DNA of 42,847 nt from NCBI GenBank assembly GCA_963593685.1, contig CAVBBP010000018.1, forward strand, positions 1-42,847, in the 5' to 3' direction. The translations under genes and the position numbers were made by a program. Of this stretch, positions 16,329 through 25,310 are shown in pieces; position 1 is the stretch's first letter, and every line of letters starts with the position of its first letter. Source of the DNA: W0P28-013 sp963593685 (GTDB taxonomy: Bacteria > Bacteroidota > Bacteroidia > Bacteroidales > Paludibacteraceae). Below the pieces are notes generated by a model. The model worked only from the letters and a program-made list of their open reading frames with translations, ran no database searches and was not told the DNA's origin.

Positions 16329-17266
16329 CGTTCTGCTCGCATGGGGTTGTTCAAAAAATCCTCGTAAGCGAGCCGTATGCCCTCTTCGAGTTCGGTTTTG
16401 TAGGTCCAGCCGAGCGTTGTCGCTTTCGACACATCGAGCAGTTTGCGCGGCGTGCCGTTAGGTTTGGTGGTGTCCCAACGAATTTCGCCGCCGTAACCGA
16501 CAACTTTCGCCACCAACTCGGTCAAATCTTTGATAGTCAGTTCTTTGCCAGTGCCTGCATTGACAGTTTCGTTGCCCGAATAGTTGTTCATCAAAAAGAC
16601 GCAAAGGTTCGCCAAATCATCGACATAGAGAAATTCGCGCAGCGGCGAGCCATCGCCCCAGCAAGTTACAAACGCTGCTCCACTCTCTTTCGCCTCGTGA
16701 AAACGGCGTATCAGCGCAGGCAACACGTGGCTGTGGGTCGGGTGATAGTTGTCGTTCGGGCCGTAGAGATTGGTCGGCATCACACTGATGTAGTCCGTGC
16801 CGTACTGCCGATTGAGAAATTCGCAGTATTTCAAGCCCGAAATTTTGGCCAAAGCGTAGGCTTCGTTGGTCTTTTCGAGTTCCGATGTGAGCAAACACGA
16901 CTCTTTCATCGGCTGCGGTGCCAAGCGCGGATAGATGCAACTCGAACCGAGGAACTCCAACTTTTTGCAGCCATTCTGCCACGCAGCGTGAATCACATTC
17001 ATCTCGAGAATCATATTGTCGTACATGAAATCGGCCAAAGCACTCTGGTTTGCCACGATTCCGCCCACTTTTGCTGCGGCAAGAAAGACATATTCGGGCT
17101 TTTCTGCCTCGAAAAAACGCTCCACATCGGCCTGTCGGCAGAGGTCGAGTTCCTTGTGCGTGCGGGTAATGATATTGGTATAGCCCTGCCGCTGCAATTC
17201 GCGCACAATAGCACTGCCCACCATACCGCGGTGGCCTGCCACATATATTTTGGAGGATTTTTCCAT
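16325..17266 (-). CDS. fcl: GDP-L-fucose synthase
   Basis: 313 residues, the usual length. This is the NADPH-dependent 3,5-epimerase/4-reductase that turns GDP-4-keto-6-deoxy-D-mannose into GDP-L-fucose. Seen: VAGHRGMVGSAIVREL (Rossmann glycine motif), LGSSCIYPRLAPQPMKES, the YALAKISGLK catalytic Tyr/Lys motif, VMPTNLYGPNDNYHP and REFLYVDDLA. It acts directly after Gmd, whose gene is upstream across a 238-bp repeat-filled spacer. A TGCGTTAAAC plus 8-mer array lies 17 bp before the start. Confidence 0.95.
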   Translation of the reverse strand: MEKSSKIYVAGHRGMVGSAIVRELQRQGYTNIITRTHKELDLCRQADVERFFEAEKPEYVFLAAAKVGGIVANQSALADFMYDNMILEMNVIHAAWQNGCKKLEFLGSSCIYPRLAPQPMKESCLLTSELEKTNEAYALAKISGLKYCEFLNRQYGTDYISVMPTNLYGPNDNYHPTHSHVLPALIRRFHEAKESGAAFVTCWGDGSPLREFLYVDDLANLCVFLMNNYSGNETVNAGTGKELTIKDLTELVAKVVGYGGEIRWDTTKPNGTPRKLLDVSKATTLGWTYKTELEEGIRLAYEDFLNNPMRAER

Positions 17267-17504
17267 GATTTCAAATTTTTGGGTTGATGAGTTGATTGGT
17301 TGATTAGTTGATAAGTTTAACGCACTGGTGAAAGTCAGCAGATTTCTAATTTCTGGTTTCTAATTTCTAGTTGTCGGTAGCCGAAATTATTATTCATTAT
17401 TCATTATTCATTGTTCATTGTTTATTTTTTCGGACGCACTCGGTGCGTCCCTACTTTCACACTTTTATACTTTCTCACTTTTATACTTTCTCACTTTCAC
17501 ACTC
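17267..17504 (-). repeat. Repeat-filled spacer between gmd and fcl
   Basis: Read on the minus strand toward fcl: a 16-bp direct repeat (TTTTATACTTTCTCAC on the plus strand, twice within 17464-17495), the palindrome GGACGCACTCGGTGCGTCC (17432-17450), TTTCTARTTTCTGG-type 7-mers (17341-17372), the core TGCGTTAAAC (17313-17322) and four NNATCAAC units (17283-17314). No gene or promoter seen. Confidence 0.8.
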
Positions 17505-18557
17505 TCAATCAACTACCGCTTCCAAATCGTGCATTACCATCAGTCGCACGAGTTCGTCGAACGAGGTTTTGCGGGGATTCCAGCCGAGCAGCGTTTTGGC
17601 TTTGGTGGGATTGCCGAGCAGTTGCTCCACTTCGGCGGGGCGGAAATACTTCGGATCGACTTCGACCAGCACGCGCCCTGTCTTCGCATCAATGCCGCGC
17701 TCGTCTACACCAGTGCCTTCCCAGCGCAGTTCTATGCCAGCATAACCAAACGCCAGCGTGCAAAATTCGCGCACGGTGTGCATCTCGCCTGTGGCAATCA
17801 CAAAATCTTCGGGCGTTGGGTGCTGCAAAATCAGCCACATACACTCCACATAGTCTTTGGCGTAGCCCCAGTCTCGCCGCGCGTCCAAGTTGCCAAGATA
17901 AAGTTTGTCCTGCTTGCCGTGCGCAATGCGTGCCGCCGCCAGCGTGATTTTGCGCGTTACAAAAGTTTCGCCGCGGCGTTCGCTCTCGTGGTTGAACAGA
18001 ATGCCATTCACAGCAAACATGCCGTACGATTCGCGGTAATTTTTTGTAATCCAAAAGCCGTACTGTTTGGCCACGCCGTATGGCGAACGCGGATAAAATG
18101 GCGTAGTTTCGCTCTGCGGCACCTCTTGCACCTTGCCAAACAGTTCCGATGTCGAGGCCTGATAGATGCGGCATTTTTTCTCGAAGCCGAGAATGCGCAC
18201 CGCCTCCAACAGCCGCAAAGTGCCGATAGCATCAGCTTCGGCGGTGTATTCCGGCACATCGAAACTGACTTTCACATGGCTTTGAGCGGCCAAATTGTAG
18301 ATTTCGTCGGGCTGCACCTCTTGAATGATGCGCACCAGCGAACTCGAGTCGGTCATGTCGCCATAGTGCAGATTCACAGCGCGTTCGCGCTTCATATCAC
18401 GCACCCATTCGTTCAGGTACAAATGCTCGATGCGCCCTGTGTTGAAGGTCGATGAGCGGCGCAACAGCCCATGCACCTCATAGCCCTTTTCGAGCAGAAA
18501 TTCAGCCAAATAAGAGCCGTCCTGCCCCGTAATGCCAGTGATTAATGCTATTTTCAT
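17505..18557 (-). CDS. gmd: GDP-mannose 4,6-dehydratase
   Basis: 350 residues. It catalyses the first step from GDP-D-mannose to GDP-L-fucose. The N-terminal NADP-binding motif ALITGITGQDGSYLAEFLLEKGYEVHG, then NLAAQSHVKVSFDVPEYTA, YQASTSELFGKVQE, the catalytic SPYGVAKQYG (Tyr/Lys) and RRDWGYAKDYVE are all diagnostic. It is followed by fcl in the same operon. An 8-mer array lies just before the start, part of a nearly complete composite repeat. Confidence 0.96.
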   Translation of the reverse strand: MKIALITGITGQDGSYLAEFLLEKGYEVHGLLRRSSTFNTGRIEHLYLNEWVRDMKRERAVNLHYGDMTDSSSLVRIIQEVQPDEIYNLAAQSHVKVSFDVPEYTAEADAIGTLRLLEAVRILGFEKKCRIYQASTSELFGKVQEVPQSETTPFYPRSPYGVAKQYGFWITKNYRESYGMFAVNGILFNHESERRGETFVTRKITLAAARIAHGKQDKLYLGNLDARRDWGYAKDYVECMWLILQHPTPEDFVIATGEMHTVREFCTLAFGYAGIELRWEGTGVDERGIDAKTGRVLVEVDPKYFRPAEVEQLLGNPTKAKTLLGWNPRKTSFDELVRLMVMHDLEAVVD

Positions 18558-18812
18558 AGTATGTTTTTTCGGATTAGGTTGATTGGTTGATTAGTTGATA
18601 AGTTTAACGCGTTGGTGTTGGTCTGTGGTGCAAAAGAATTTCTGGTTTCTAATTTCTGGTTTCTCAAAATTGCTATCGCAATTTTTGTTTCTAAGTTTCT
18701 ATGTTCCTAATTGTTGAATCTGAAATCTGAAATTTGAAATTCTGAAATTGCGGCTCTGCCGCACCACTCCTCATTCCTCATTCCTAACTCATCTTGCTAC
18801 TTGCTACTAAAA
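18558..18812 (-). repeat. Composite repeat in the spacer between wzm and gmd
   Basis: On the minus strand, in order: AGTAGCAAGTAGCAAG just after the wzm stop, GAGGAATGAGGA-type sequence, the palindrome TGCGGCAGAGCCGCA (18748-18762), ATTTCAAATTTCAGATTT-type sequence, the hairpin AAAATTGCGATAGCAATTTT (18665-18686 region), GAAACCAGAAATTAGAAA 7-mers, GCGTTAAAC and three NNATCAAC units (18578-18601), then the gmd start. Same order as at 20738-20918, 22793-23018 and 30615-30795. Confidence 0.85.
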
Positions 18813-19658
18813 TTATACCGTATCCATAAACGAGCGCTGCACTTTGTTGAACACCACAACGCCCACGACAAGCAGCACCACCATGAAGCCAAAACTGTAG
18901 CCGAGCAACGTCCAACTGAACTCGCCAGCGCCCAAGGTGGCGTATTTGAATGCTTCGATGATGCCTGTTACAGGATTGAGTTTCATCACGAAAAGCAACT
19001 TTTCGTTCGTAATCATGCTCAACGGATAGACTATCGGCGTGGCGTACATCCACAACTGCACAACAAACGAAAAAAGTATCTGCAAATCGCGATATTTGGT
19101 GGTCATCGACGAGATGATGATGCCAAAACCCAACGCCAAACCCGCCAACAACGCCACCAGCACAGGCAGCAACAGCAGGTACCAAGTGGGCGTGATATGC
19201 ACATCGGAAAAAATCAGAAAATAGGCATAAACCAGCACATAGAGCAGAAATTGTATGCCAAATTTCACCAAATTCGACACCACATTGGCCAGCGGCACCA
19301 CCAAACGCGGAAAATAGACCTTGCCAAACATACTCTGATTATCGACAAATGTGTTCGAGGTCTTGCTCAAACAGTCGGCAAAATACTGCCAACAGCAGAT
19401 GCCAGCCAAATAAAACAACGGCTGCGGCACGCCGTCGGTGGGAATGTTGGCTATGCCGCCAAACACCACCATATACATCAGCGTGGTCAAGGCGGGCTGA
19501 ATCAAAAACCAAAGCGGTCCCAACACCGTCTGTTTGTACTGCGTGATGATATTGCGCTTCACAAAGAGCGTCAGCAAATCGCGATAACGCCACAATTCGC
19601 CCAAATCGACCGAGAGCAGCCTGTCTTTGGGCTTTATAACTGTTGTAAATTCTTCCAT
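18813..19658 (-). CDS. wzm: Wzm-like ABC-2 permease, polysaccharide export
   Basis: 281 residues with about six membrane segments and the ABC-2/Wzm features RNIITQYKQTVLGPLWFLIQPALTTLMYMVVFG near the N-terminus and YATPIVYPLSMI later. It forms the inner-membrane channel that exports the undecaprenyl-linked chain, working with the Wzt ATPase encoded downstream. It is first in the minus-strand polysaccharide operon, with a strong consensus promoter 50-80 bp upstream. Separation of wzm from wzt by gmd/fcl/acetyltransferase is unusual but seen in Bacteroidales loci. Confidence 0.93.
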   Translation of the reverse strand: MEEFTTVIKPKDRLLSVDLGELWRYRDLLTLFVKRNIITQYKQTVLGPLWFLIQPALTTLMYMVVFGGIANIPTDGVPQPLFYLAGICCWQYFADCLSKTSNTFVDNQSMFGKVYFPRLVVPLANVVSNLVKFGIQFLLYVLVYAYFLIFSDVHITPTWYLLLLPVLVALLAGLALGFGIIISSMTTKYRDLQILFSFVVQLWMYATPIVYPLSMITNEKLLFVMKLNPVTGIIEAFKYATLGAGEFSWTLLGYSFGFMVVLLVVGVVVFNKVQRSFMDTV

Positions 19659-19706
19659 AAATTTCTACTGCCAATCGCCACAAAAGCGACACACGACTAC
19701 AACCTG

Positions 19707-19738
19707 CAAATATACAAAAAATGTTGTTATCTACCAAA
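19707..19738 (-). promoter_or_regulatory. Promoter of the polysaccharide operon (wzm)
   Basis: On the minus strand TTTG (19735-19738), 20 nt, then TATATTTG (19707-19714): a full match to the Bacteroidetes -33/-7 consensus. The predicted start is about 40 nt before the wzm ATG. It diverges from the nuclease promoter at 19796-19827. Confidence 0.75.
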
Positions 19739-19795
19739 CAATATGCGCGTTTGCACTTTTTTTGTCGATAACAAATGCCGTTTGTCGATAAAACG

Positions 19796-19827
19796 CTTGG
19801 CGCACTGCCCAAAAATAGTTACATTTG
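19796..19827 (+). promoter_or_regulatory. Promoter of the lipoprotein nuclease gene
   Basis: CTTG (19796-19799), 20 nt, then TACATTTG (19820-19827), followed 24 nt later by the ATG. A direct repeat TTTGTCGATA (19761-19770, 19781-19790) lies just upstream and could bind a regulator. Confidence 0.65.
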
Positions 19828-19850
19828 CGCCCGAAAAAAAAACTATCACC

Positions 19851-20696
19851 ATGAAAAAACATCTCCTGCCACTCGTGCTGTGTGTCGTTCTGTTTGTAGG
19901 CTGCAACAAAGACGATGATGATTTTGGAAATTACAGTTACAACCGAGGCAACACGGTAGATCATGTCGGTTACCGCCCCGAATGCCCCAAACAGGTGAGC
20001 AACAGCAACTACATCTACATCACTCACACGGCAAAAATCGGCAACGCCAACATGCGCAACTACAGCATGTGTTTCGACAAAACGAAATATGCTGCGCTCT
20101 GGGTGGCCTATCCGCTGCACGCGTGCTACATGGGTTCCAGCAGTCGTTCCAATGCGTGGGGGTTCGACCCAGATATCAACCAATCGCTGCAAGTCGATGT
20201 TGACGGCTATCACACTTGGAACTACACGCGTGGACATCAAATTCCGTCGGCCGACCGCACCGCGACAGAGGAATTAAATACGCAGACTTTTTATATGTCG
20301 AACATGACGCCACAAGGTTATGATTTCAATACGGGTATTTGGGTCAATCTAGAGAGCCGCGTGCGCAAATATGTCTGCTCCGACACACTATATGTAGTAA
20401 CTGGTGCACATTGGGGCAGCGGCTACGACTATGTGAACAGATATCCTGTTCCGACACACTATTATAAAGTGCTTTTGCGCACCGTCAAAGGCAACACAGG
20501 CAAGGCCGTTACCGACGCGCAACGCAGCGACCTGAAATGCATCGGTTTTTGGCTCGAACACGATTCGTCCACAGGCAGTATCAACAAATCGTACTGCAAA
20601 TCGGTGGCCGAAATCGAACGCCTCACAGGGCACACCTTCTTCCCCGATGTCGATGTCGATAAAACCGCCTGCAACCCTTCGGACTGGGGACTCTGA
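19851..20696 (+). CDS. Lipoprotein DNA/RNA non-specific endonuclease (NUC1 family)
   Basis: 281 residues from the ATG at 19851; a longer open frame upstream is antisense to wzm. The signal peptide ends in a lipobox (LFVGC, Cys about residue 22) followed by NKDDDD, the acidic type that in Bacteroidota can send lipoproteins to the cell surface. The beta-beta-alpha metal nuclease core is present: TRGHQIPSADR, with His as general base, and NTQTFYMSNMTPQ, with the magnesium-binding Asn. The family motif is usually DRGH; here Asp is Thr. It probably degrades extracellular nucleic acid for nutrition. It has its own promoter, divergent from wzm. Confidence 0.88.
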   Translation: MKKHLLPLVLCVVLFVGCNKDDDDFGNYSYNRGNTVDHVGYRPECPKQVSNSNYIYITHTAKIGNANMRNYSMCFDKTKYAALWVAYPLHACYMGSSSRSNAWGFDPDINQSLQVDVDGYHTWNYTRGHQIPSADRTATEELNTQTFYMSNMTPQGYDFNTGIWVNLESRVRKYVCSDTLYVVTGAHWGSGYDYVNRYPVPTHYYKVLLRTVKGNTGKAVTDAQRSDLKCIGFWLEHDSSTGSINKSYCKSVAEIERLTGHTFFPDVDVDKTACNPSDWGL

Positions 20697-20944
20697 GTTA
20701 GTTAGAAGTTAGAAGTGAGAGGTTAGGAGTTAGGAGTGAGGAGTGATGCGGCAAGCCGCAATGACAGATTTCAAATTTCAGATTTCAAATTTCAAATTCA
20801 ACAATTAGGAACATAGAAACTTAGAAACAAAATTGCTATCGCAATTTTGAGAAACTAGAAATAAACCTCACTGGTTTCAACCAATGCGTTAAACTAATCA
20901 ACCAATCAACTGATCAACCCAATTTGAAATTTGAACCTTCGGTC
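20697..20944 (+). repeat. Composite repeat between the nuclease and lipid kinase genes
   Basis: In order on the plus strand: GTTAGAAGTTAGAAGTGAG-type sequence, the palindrome TGCGGCAAGCCGCA (20746-20759), ATTTCAAATTTCAGATTT-type sequence, the hairpin AAAATTGCTATCGCAATTTT (20829-20848), GAAACTAGAAA, the core AATGCGTTAAAC (20883-20894) and three NNATCAAC units (20895-20918). The lipid kinase start follows 26 bp later. Confidence 0.85.
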
Positions 20945-21883
20945 ATGAGTTTACGCGACGAACGCTGGGGTGTGATAGTGAACCCCTATTCTGGCAAACG
21001 CCAATTAGAAAAGGATTGGCAGGGCATCTACTACCTGCTGAAACGGGCCGAAATCAACTTTTCGGAGCAACTGACCGCCTTTCCGGGACACGCCATCGAG
21101 ATAGCGCGCAACATGGTCGAAGCGGGTTTTCGCCACCTGCTCGTGGTGGGCGGCGACGGCACACTCAACGAGGTAGTGAACGGCATTTACACTTCGCATA
21201 TCACTGATAAACAGGCTGTTATACTTGCGCTCGTTCCCTACGGCACAGGCAACGACTGGGCGCGCTACTGGGGCATCACACGCAACTACCGCCAACTGGC
21301 ACGCCAACTTTTTCACCGCAACTGCACGCCTATCGACATTGGCAAAATAACCTACACCAACTCGCGCGGGCAAAAAGATACACGCTACTTCATCAACGGC
21401 GCGGGCTGGGGCTTCGATGGCATGGTGGTGCGCATTACCAACAAAATAAAAAAGATTTTCGGCGGCAGCGGCTGGGTCTATTCGCTGGCGGTGTTCGTCG
21501 CACTCTTCAAACTGAAAACGCACCACATGCGCCTGACCAGCAGCGACAAAGAGGTGAACCGCCCCATTCTCACCGTAGCCATCGGCAACAGTTGCTACTC
21601 AGGCGGCGGCCTCAAACAGGTGCCCGATGCCACGCCCACCGACGGTCTGTTTCACATCACCGCTGTCGGCAAATTGAGGCTGAAGCAGATTCCATCGGCA
21701 CTGAAAATGCTCTTTGCGGGTCGCCTGCCCGAACACGAAGCCGCGCACCCGTTCGTTACCGAAAAAATCACGCTCGACTACGACGGACACCTCGATGTCG
21801 AAACCGATGGCGTCGATCTTGTCGGGCGCGCCCCCTTCACCGTCGAGGTCGTGCCAAACGCCGTGCAGATGCTTGTGCCGTAA
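20945..21883 (+). CDS. Diacylglycerol/sphingosine-kinase-like lipid kinase
   Basis: 312 residues from the ATG at 20945; an in-frame TTG at 20924 is less likely. The DAGK catalytic domain is clear: WGVIVNPYSGKRQLEKDW, VVGGDGTLNEVVNGIY (GGDGT), ALVPYGTGNDWARYW, and the later NGAGWGFDGMVV and ETDGVDL segments. It phosphorylates a lipid such as diacylglycerol, or in Bacteroidota possibly a sphingoid lipid, at the inner membrane. It stands alone between two repeat-filled spacers, with no dedicated promoter recognised. Confidence 0.9.
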   Translation: MSLRDERWGVIVNPYSGKRQLEKDWQGIYYLLKRAEINFSEQLTAFPGHAIEIARNMVEAGFRHLLVVGGDGTLNEVVNGIYTSHITDKQAVILALVPYGTGNDWARYWGITRNYRQLARQLFHRNCTPIDIGKITYTNSRGQKDTRYFINGAGWGFDGMVVRITNKIKKIFGGSGWVYSLAVFVALFKLKTHHMRLTSSDKEVNRPILTVAIGNSCYSGGGLKQVPDATPTDGLFHITAVGKLRLKQIPSALKMLFAGRLPEHEAAHPFVTEKITLDYDGHLDVETDGVDLVGRAPFTVEVVPNAVQMLVP

Positions 21884-22456
21884 GTTTCTATGGTACGCTA
21901 ACAGACAATTTGTAAATTGTCGTGGCCATCGCCCCCTTTTCCCATTTCCCCCGATAGAGGGAAAGCCTTTGGGCTTCGTCTTGGTCTTGGTCATCGTCTT
22001 AGTCTATAAACGATAACTTCTAAACTCTAAACTTTTCGGACGCACTCGGTGCGTCCCTACAATTTGAAATTTGACATCTAGAAGTTGTATTCAAACAACT
22101 TCTAGCGCGCTGATTATCAACGAAATAATAATTTTTTGTCGAAAAAATGTACTTTGTGCAAACAAGGTATTGTTTTTTGCTGTAACTTTGCCAACGAAAA
22201 GAGTTTGAAAATTTGAATATTTGAAAATTTGAAGATTGTGGCGTTTCGGCTACCGCAACTCTGAAACTTTGAAACCGCGCGAAGCACAACTTGAAACTTG
22301 AAACCTCGCAGACCAACACTAATGCGTTAAACTTATCAACTAATCAACCAATCAACTGATCAACTAATCAACCTAATTTGAAATTATTTTCATCGCACGA
22401 CGAAACAAACTTGCTTGCGAAACTATAAAATTATAGAAATTCCCTTAAAATATACC
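21884..22456 (+). repeat. 573-bp repeat-rich spacer before padR
   Basis: No gene. Contents in order: C-run repeat (about 21932-21975), palindrome GGACGCACTCGGTGCGTCC (22038-22056), a 10-bp-stem hairpin CTAGAAGTTG / CAACTTCTAG (22078-22105), a TAACTTTG box (22183-22190), TTTGAAAATTTGAA-type tandem sequence, the core AATGCGTTAAAC (22321-22332), five NNATCAAC units (22333-22372) and part of a dispersed palindromic element (22431-22444). The 22078 hairpin lacks a T-run but could end the lipid kinase transcript. Confidence 0.8.
22183..22190 (+). promoter_or_regulatory. TAnnTTTG box upstream of padR
   Basis: TAACTTTG matches the -7 consensus. The nearest TTTG (22153-22156) is 26 nt away, longer than ideal. 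If used, the transcript has a leader of about 260 nt that contains the 8-mer array. Confidence 0.45.
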
Positions 22457-22780
22457 ATGGAAGCGGAAAATTTTAGACAGCAACTGCGCAAAACCTGCAT
22501 GGAATTTATTGTGTTGCAGACCATCAAACAGAAGCGGCGTTACGCGCCCGACATCATCGCCGAACTGCGCAAAGCAAATCTGATTGTGGTCGAAGGCACG
22601 CTCTACCCCATGCTCACGCGCTTGAAAAACAACGGCATTTTGAGTTACGAATGGGAGGAGTCGCCACAAGGGCCGCCCCGCAAATACTACTCGCTCACAC
22701 CGCGCGGCACCGACTATCTGACCGCGCTACAACGCGAATGGAAAAACATCGGAACGATAATCAAAAAAGTGAGTAGTTAG
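22457..22780 (+). CDS. PadR-family transcriptional regulator
   Basis: 107 residues from the ATG at 22457, the PadR-like start MEAENFRQQLRKTCMEFIVLQTI. A winged helix-turn-helix is evident (YAPDIIAELRKANLIVVEGTLYPMLTRLKNNGILSYEWEE, then PPRKYYSLTPRG). In Bacteroidota such short PadR proteins commonly precede PspC-domain membrane proteins, as here, and probably regulate them in response to envelope stress. The 262-bp spacer to the next gene holds a composite repeat and no promoter, so the two may be cotranscribed. Confidence 0.9.
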   Translation: MEAENFRQQLRKTCMEFIVLQTIKQKRRYAPDIIAELRKANLIVVEGTLYPMLTRLKNNGILSYEWEESPQGPPRKYYSLTPRGTDYLTALQREWKNIGTIIKKVSS

Positions 22781-23042
22781 TAGTGAGTAGTGAGGAGTGA
22801 TGCGGCAAGCCGCAATGACAAAATTTCAGATTTCAAATTTCAAATTTCAAATTTCAATAATTAGAGATTTAGAAACTTAGAAACAAAAATTGCGTCAGCA
22901 ATTTTGAGAAACTAGAAACTAGAAACCAGAAATTAGAAATTAGAAATTAGAAATAGACCGCACAGACCCTTATCAATGCGTTAAACTCATCAACCAATCA
23001 ACTTATCAACTTATCAACTAAAAAATCTGAAATTTTCATATT
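22781..23042 (+). repeat. Composite repeat between padR and the PspC gene
   Basis: GTGAGTAGTGAGGAGTGA, palindrome TGCGGCAAGCCGCA (22800-22813), ATTTCAAATTT-type sequence, the hairpin AAATTGCGTCAGCAATTT (22887-22904 region), GAAACTAGAAACCAGAAATT 7-mers, AATGCGTTAAAC (22975-22986), and four NNATCAAC units (22987-23018), 24 bp before the next ATG. Confidence 0.85.
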
Positions 23043-24692
23043 ATGAAAAAGACCTTGACAATCAACCTGAATGGTTATGTTTTCAACATCGATAACGATG
23101 CTTACGAGACGCTCCACGCCTATTTGGAGCGGGTGTCGATGCGCTTTGCCGACGACGAGCGCGACGAGATTATGCGCGACATCGAAGCACGCATTGCCGA
23201 CCTGTTTGCCGAGCGACTGCAAAATCGCAATGTGGTCGATGAGGCCGATGTGGCAGCCATTGTCGAAACGCTGGGGCAACCCGAACAGTTCGACAGCGAC
23301 GAAAGCGACACCACGCCGCCACAAGAGCCCTCCGACAAAAAACAGAAACGCAAATTTCGCAAATTCTACCGCAACACCGACGACCAAATGTTGGGCGGCG
23401 TGGCAGCGGGTTTGGCGGCCTACTTAGGCTGGGATGTTACCGCCGTGCGGCTGCTGTTTGTGATGGTGCTGCTACTCGGTTTTGGCTGGATAATTCCCAT
23501 CTACCTTGTGCTTTGGCTGCTGCTGCCCGAAGCCAAAACCGCCGCACAAAAACTAGAGATGCGCGGCATCGAACCCAACTTGGAAAACATCAGAAAATAC
23601 ATCGTTTCCGACCGTTTCAAAGAGACGGCGCAACATGTGGGTTCACGCTTGGGCGAGGTGATTTTGTGGCTGATAAAAATCCTGCTCATCGCTGTCTGCG
23701 GACTGGTTGGACTGGTGCTGTTTGCCGCCGCCATCTGCGCGCTGATTGCCATTTTTGCGGTGATTGTGGGCGGCAGCAGTATGTATGCCGACCTGTTTCA
23801 CACCTCGATAGGTTACGGCATCGCCATACTGGTAAGCGCAACACTGCTACTGCTCTGCCCTGCCATCGGTTTGACGGCGGCCTGCGTGCGCCTTGTGAGC
23901 CGCGACAAACAACCGCCACGCCGCCGCTGGGTGGGCTGGACGCTGCTGATTGTGTGGCTGGTAAGCCTCTTCACGCTCATCGGCACAGCCATCTACACGG
24001 CACGCCACCACACATTCGATGCCAATAGCCTTGCACGCATCGGCATGATGCTCGACGATAGTCAAAACTTTGACAGCGAAGATATGATTGAACAAAGAAA
24101 ATGCACCCCATTCGCAAGCATCGAGGTGAGCGATGCCATTGATGTGCAACTCACGCAGGGCGATGCCTGCTCGGTGGCGATAGAAGCCCGTCCACACGAG
24201 TTGCGCAACATTGAAACCAGAGTCGAAAACGGCGTGCTGCACATCGAAAGTAGCGGCCATCAACACCGTGTGATAGCGCATGTGTGTGCGCCAAGTTATC
24301 AACACCTCGAGGCGGGCGATGCTGCACGCATCGAATGCGACGGTGCGCTCACGCTTGGTCATATTGTCGTCGAAGCCAGCGGGGCGAGCAAAATCACGCT
24401 GCGCGGCTCGGCACAGCGCGTCAAACTCGAAGCCGACGAGGCCAGCACCATCGACCTGACGCAACTCGACGCCAGTGCGATAAACGCCGAAGCCAGCGAA
24501 GCCTCGACCGTGCGCCTTGGCACTGCTCGGCGCATGGTTTTGGTCGCCTCCGAAGCCAGCACCATCACCTTCGACACCGCCAACGAAGCCATACTCTCCG
24601 CGTCCGAAGCCAGCACCATTCGCTACAAAACCCAACCCACCCAATGCGAAAAACGGTGCGACATTGGCAGCGTAGTAGCAAGTAGCAAGTAG
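23043..24692 (+). CDS. PspC-domain membrane protein with C-terminal GIN (DUF2807) domain
   Basis: 549 residues. An N-terminal cytoplasmic part (1-105) precedes a PspC domain (about 108-165: FYRNTDDQMLGGVAAGLAAYLGWD). Further membrane segments follow to about residue 320. The extracytoplasmic part (about 355-535) is a beta-helical GIN/DUF2807 region with repeated EASEASTI turns. PspC proteins sense envelope stress; the GIN domain is a putative adhesive or sensing module common in Bacteroidota. The last residues, VVASSK, and the stop come from the AGTAGCAAGTAG spacer repeat, which suggests the repeat overran the original end of the gene. It follows padR, its likely regulator. Confidence 0.88.
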   Translation: MKKTLTINLNGYVFNIDNDAYETLHAYLERVSMRFADDERDEIMRDIEARIADLFAERLQNRNVVDEADVAAIVETLGQPEQFDSDESDTTPPQEPSDKKQKRKFRKFYRNTDDQMLGGVAAGLAAYLGWDVTAVRLLFVMVLLLGFGWIIPIYLVLWLLLPEAKTAAQKLEMRGIEPNLENIRKYIVSDRFKETAQHVGSRLGEVILWLIKILLIAVCGLVGLVLFAAAICALIAIFAVIVGGSSMYADLFHTSIGYGIAILVSATLLLLCPAIGLTAACVRLVSRDKQPPRRRWVGWTLLIVWLVSLFTLIGTAIYTARHHTFDANSLARIGMMLDDSQNFDSEDMIEQRKCTPFASIEVSDAIDVQLTQGDACSVAIEARPHELRNIETRVENGVLHIESSGHQHRVIAHVCAPSYQHLEAGDAARIECDGALTLGHIVVEASGASKITLRGSAQRVKLEADEASTIDLTQLDASAINAEASEASTVRLGTARRMVLVASEASTITFDTANEAILSASEASTIRYKTQPTQCEKRCDIGSVVASSK

Positions 24693-25310
24693 CAAGAAAA
24701 TTGATAATTGATAATTGACAATGAAAGGTTAGCGGTTATAGGTTATAGGTTATAGGTTATAGGTTATAGGATTTTCGGCTACCGAAAACTTGAAATTCTG
24801 AAACTTTGAAACCTGAAACATAGAAACAGCGCAAAGCGCGAGAAACATAGAGACATCGAAACAAATAAACTTTTCAACTCATCAACTTTTCAACTTTTCA
24901 ACAGAGTTCCTACAACTTTGTTGATTTTTTTTAACAAAAATTGTTTGTGCAAGTGCAAAAATATCTTTACCTTTGTCGCAAAGAAGAAAGGTGAGTAGTG
25001 AGAAGTGAAAAGTGAAAAGTGAAAAGTGAAAAATTAGGAGTGAGAAGTGAGAAGTGAGAAGTGAAAAGTTTTTTTAGTGTGAAAGTAGGGACGCACCGAG
25101 TGCGTCCGAATGTTTCAACAGTTCAACAGTTCAACAAATAACCAAATCAACAAAAACGGACGTGGCATGCCGCGTCCCTACAACCTGAAACTTGAAACTC
25201 TGAAACTTTCCTCAATGCGTTAAACTTTTCAACTTTTCAACGACCGATCAACCGATCAACCAATCAACTAATCAACCAACGAAAAATACTAACCACAAAA
25301 ACAAAAAACT
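24693..25310 (+). repeat. 618-bp repeat-rich spacer and leader before the 1646-residue gene
   Basis: No gene. AGCAAGTAGCAAG after the stop, TTGATAATTGATAATTGAC, five GGTTATA 7-mers (about 24735-24770), GAAACATAGAAACA sequence, a consensus promoter (24944-24975), then within the predicted leader: GTGARAA 7-mers (24992-25070), palindromes GGACGCACCGAGTGCGTCC (25089-25107) and GGACGTGGCATGCCGCGTCC (25158-25177), the core AATGCGTTAAAC (25213-25224) and four NNATCAAC units (25245-25276). Confidence 0.85.
24944..24975 (+). promoter_or_regulatory. Promoter of the 1646-residue T9SS surface protein gene
   Basis: TTTG (24944-24947), 20 nt, TACCTTTG (24968-24975): a perfect consensus. The predicted transcript start near 24982 leaves a leader of about 330 nt made almost wholly of spacer repeats. 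Confidence 0.75.

Noticed and set aside
17411..18455. Plus-strand frames opposite gmd and in its spacer
   Set aside because: Shadows of gmd; the spacer part translates repeats only.
18801..19850. Plus-strand open frame running into the nuclease gene from within wzm
   Set aside because: The upstream part is antisense to wzm; the real nuclease start is the ATG at 19851 with lipoprotein signal peptide and its own promoter.
22333..22372. Arrays of ATCAAC units as a CRISPR or replication iterons
   Set aside because: Units are 8 bp with no spacers, no cas genes, and arrays are spread across many gene borders rather than near a replication gene.
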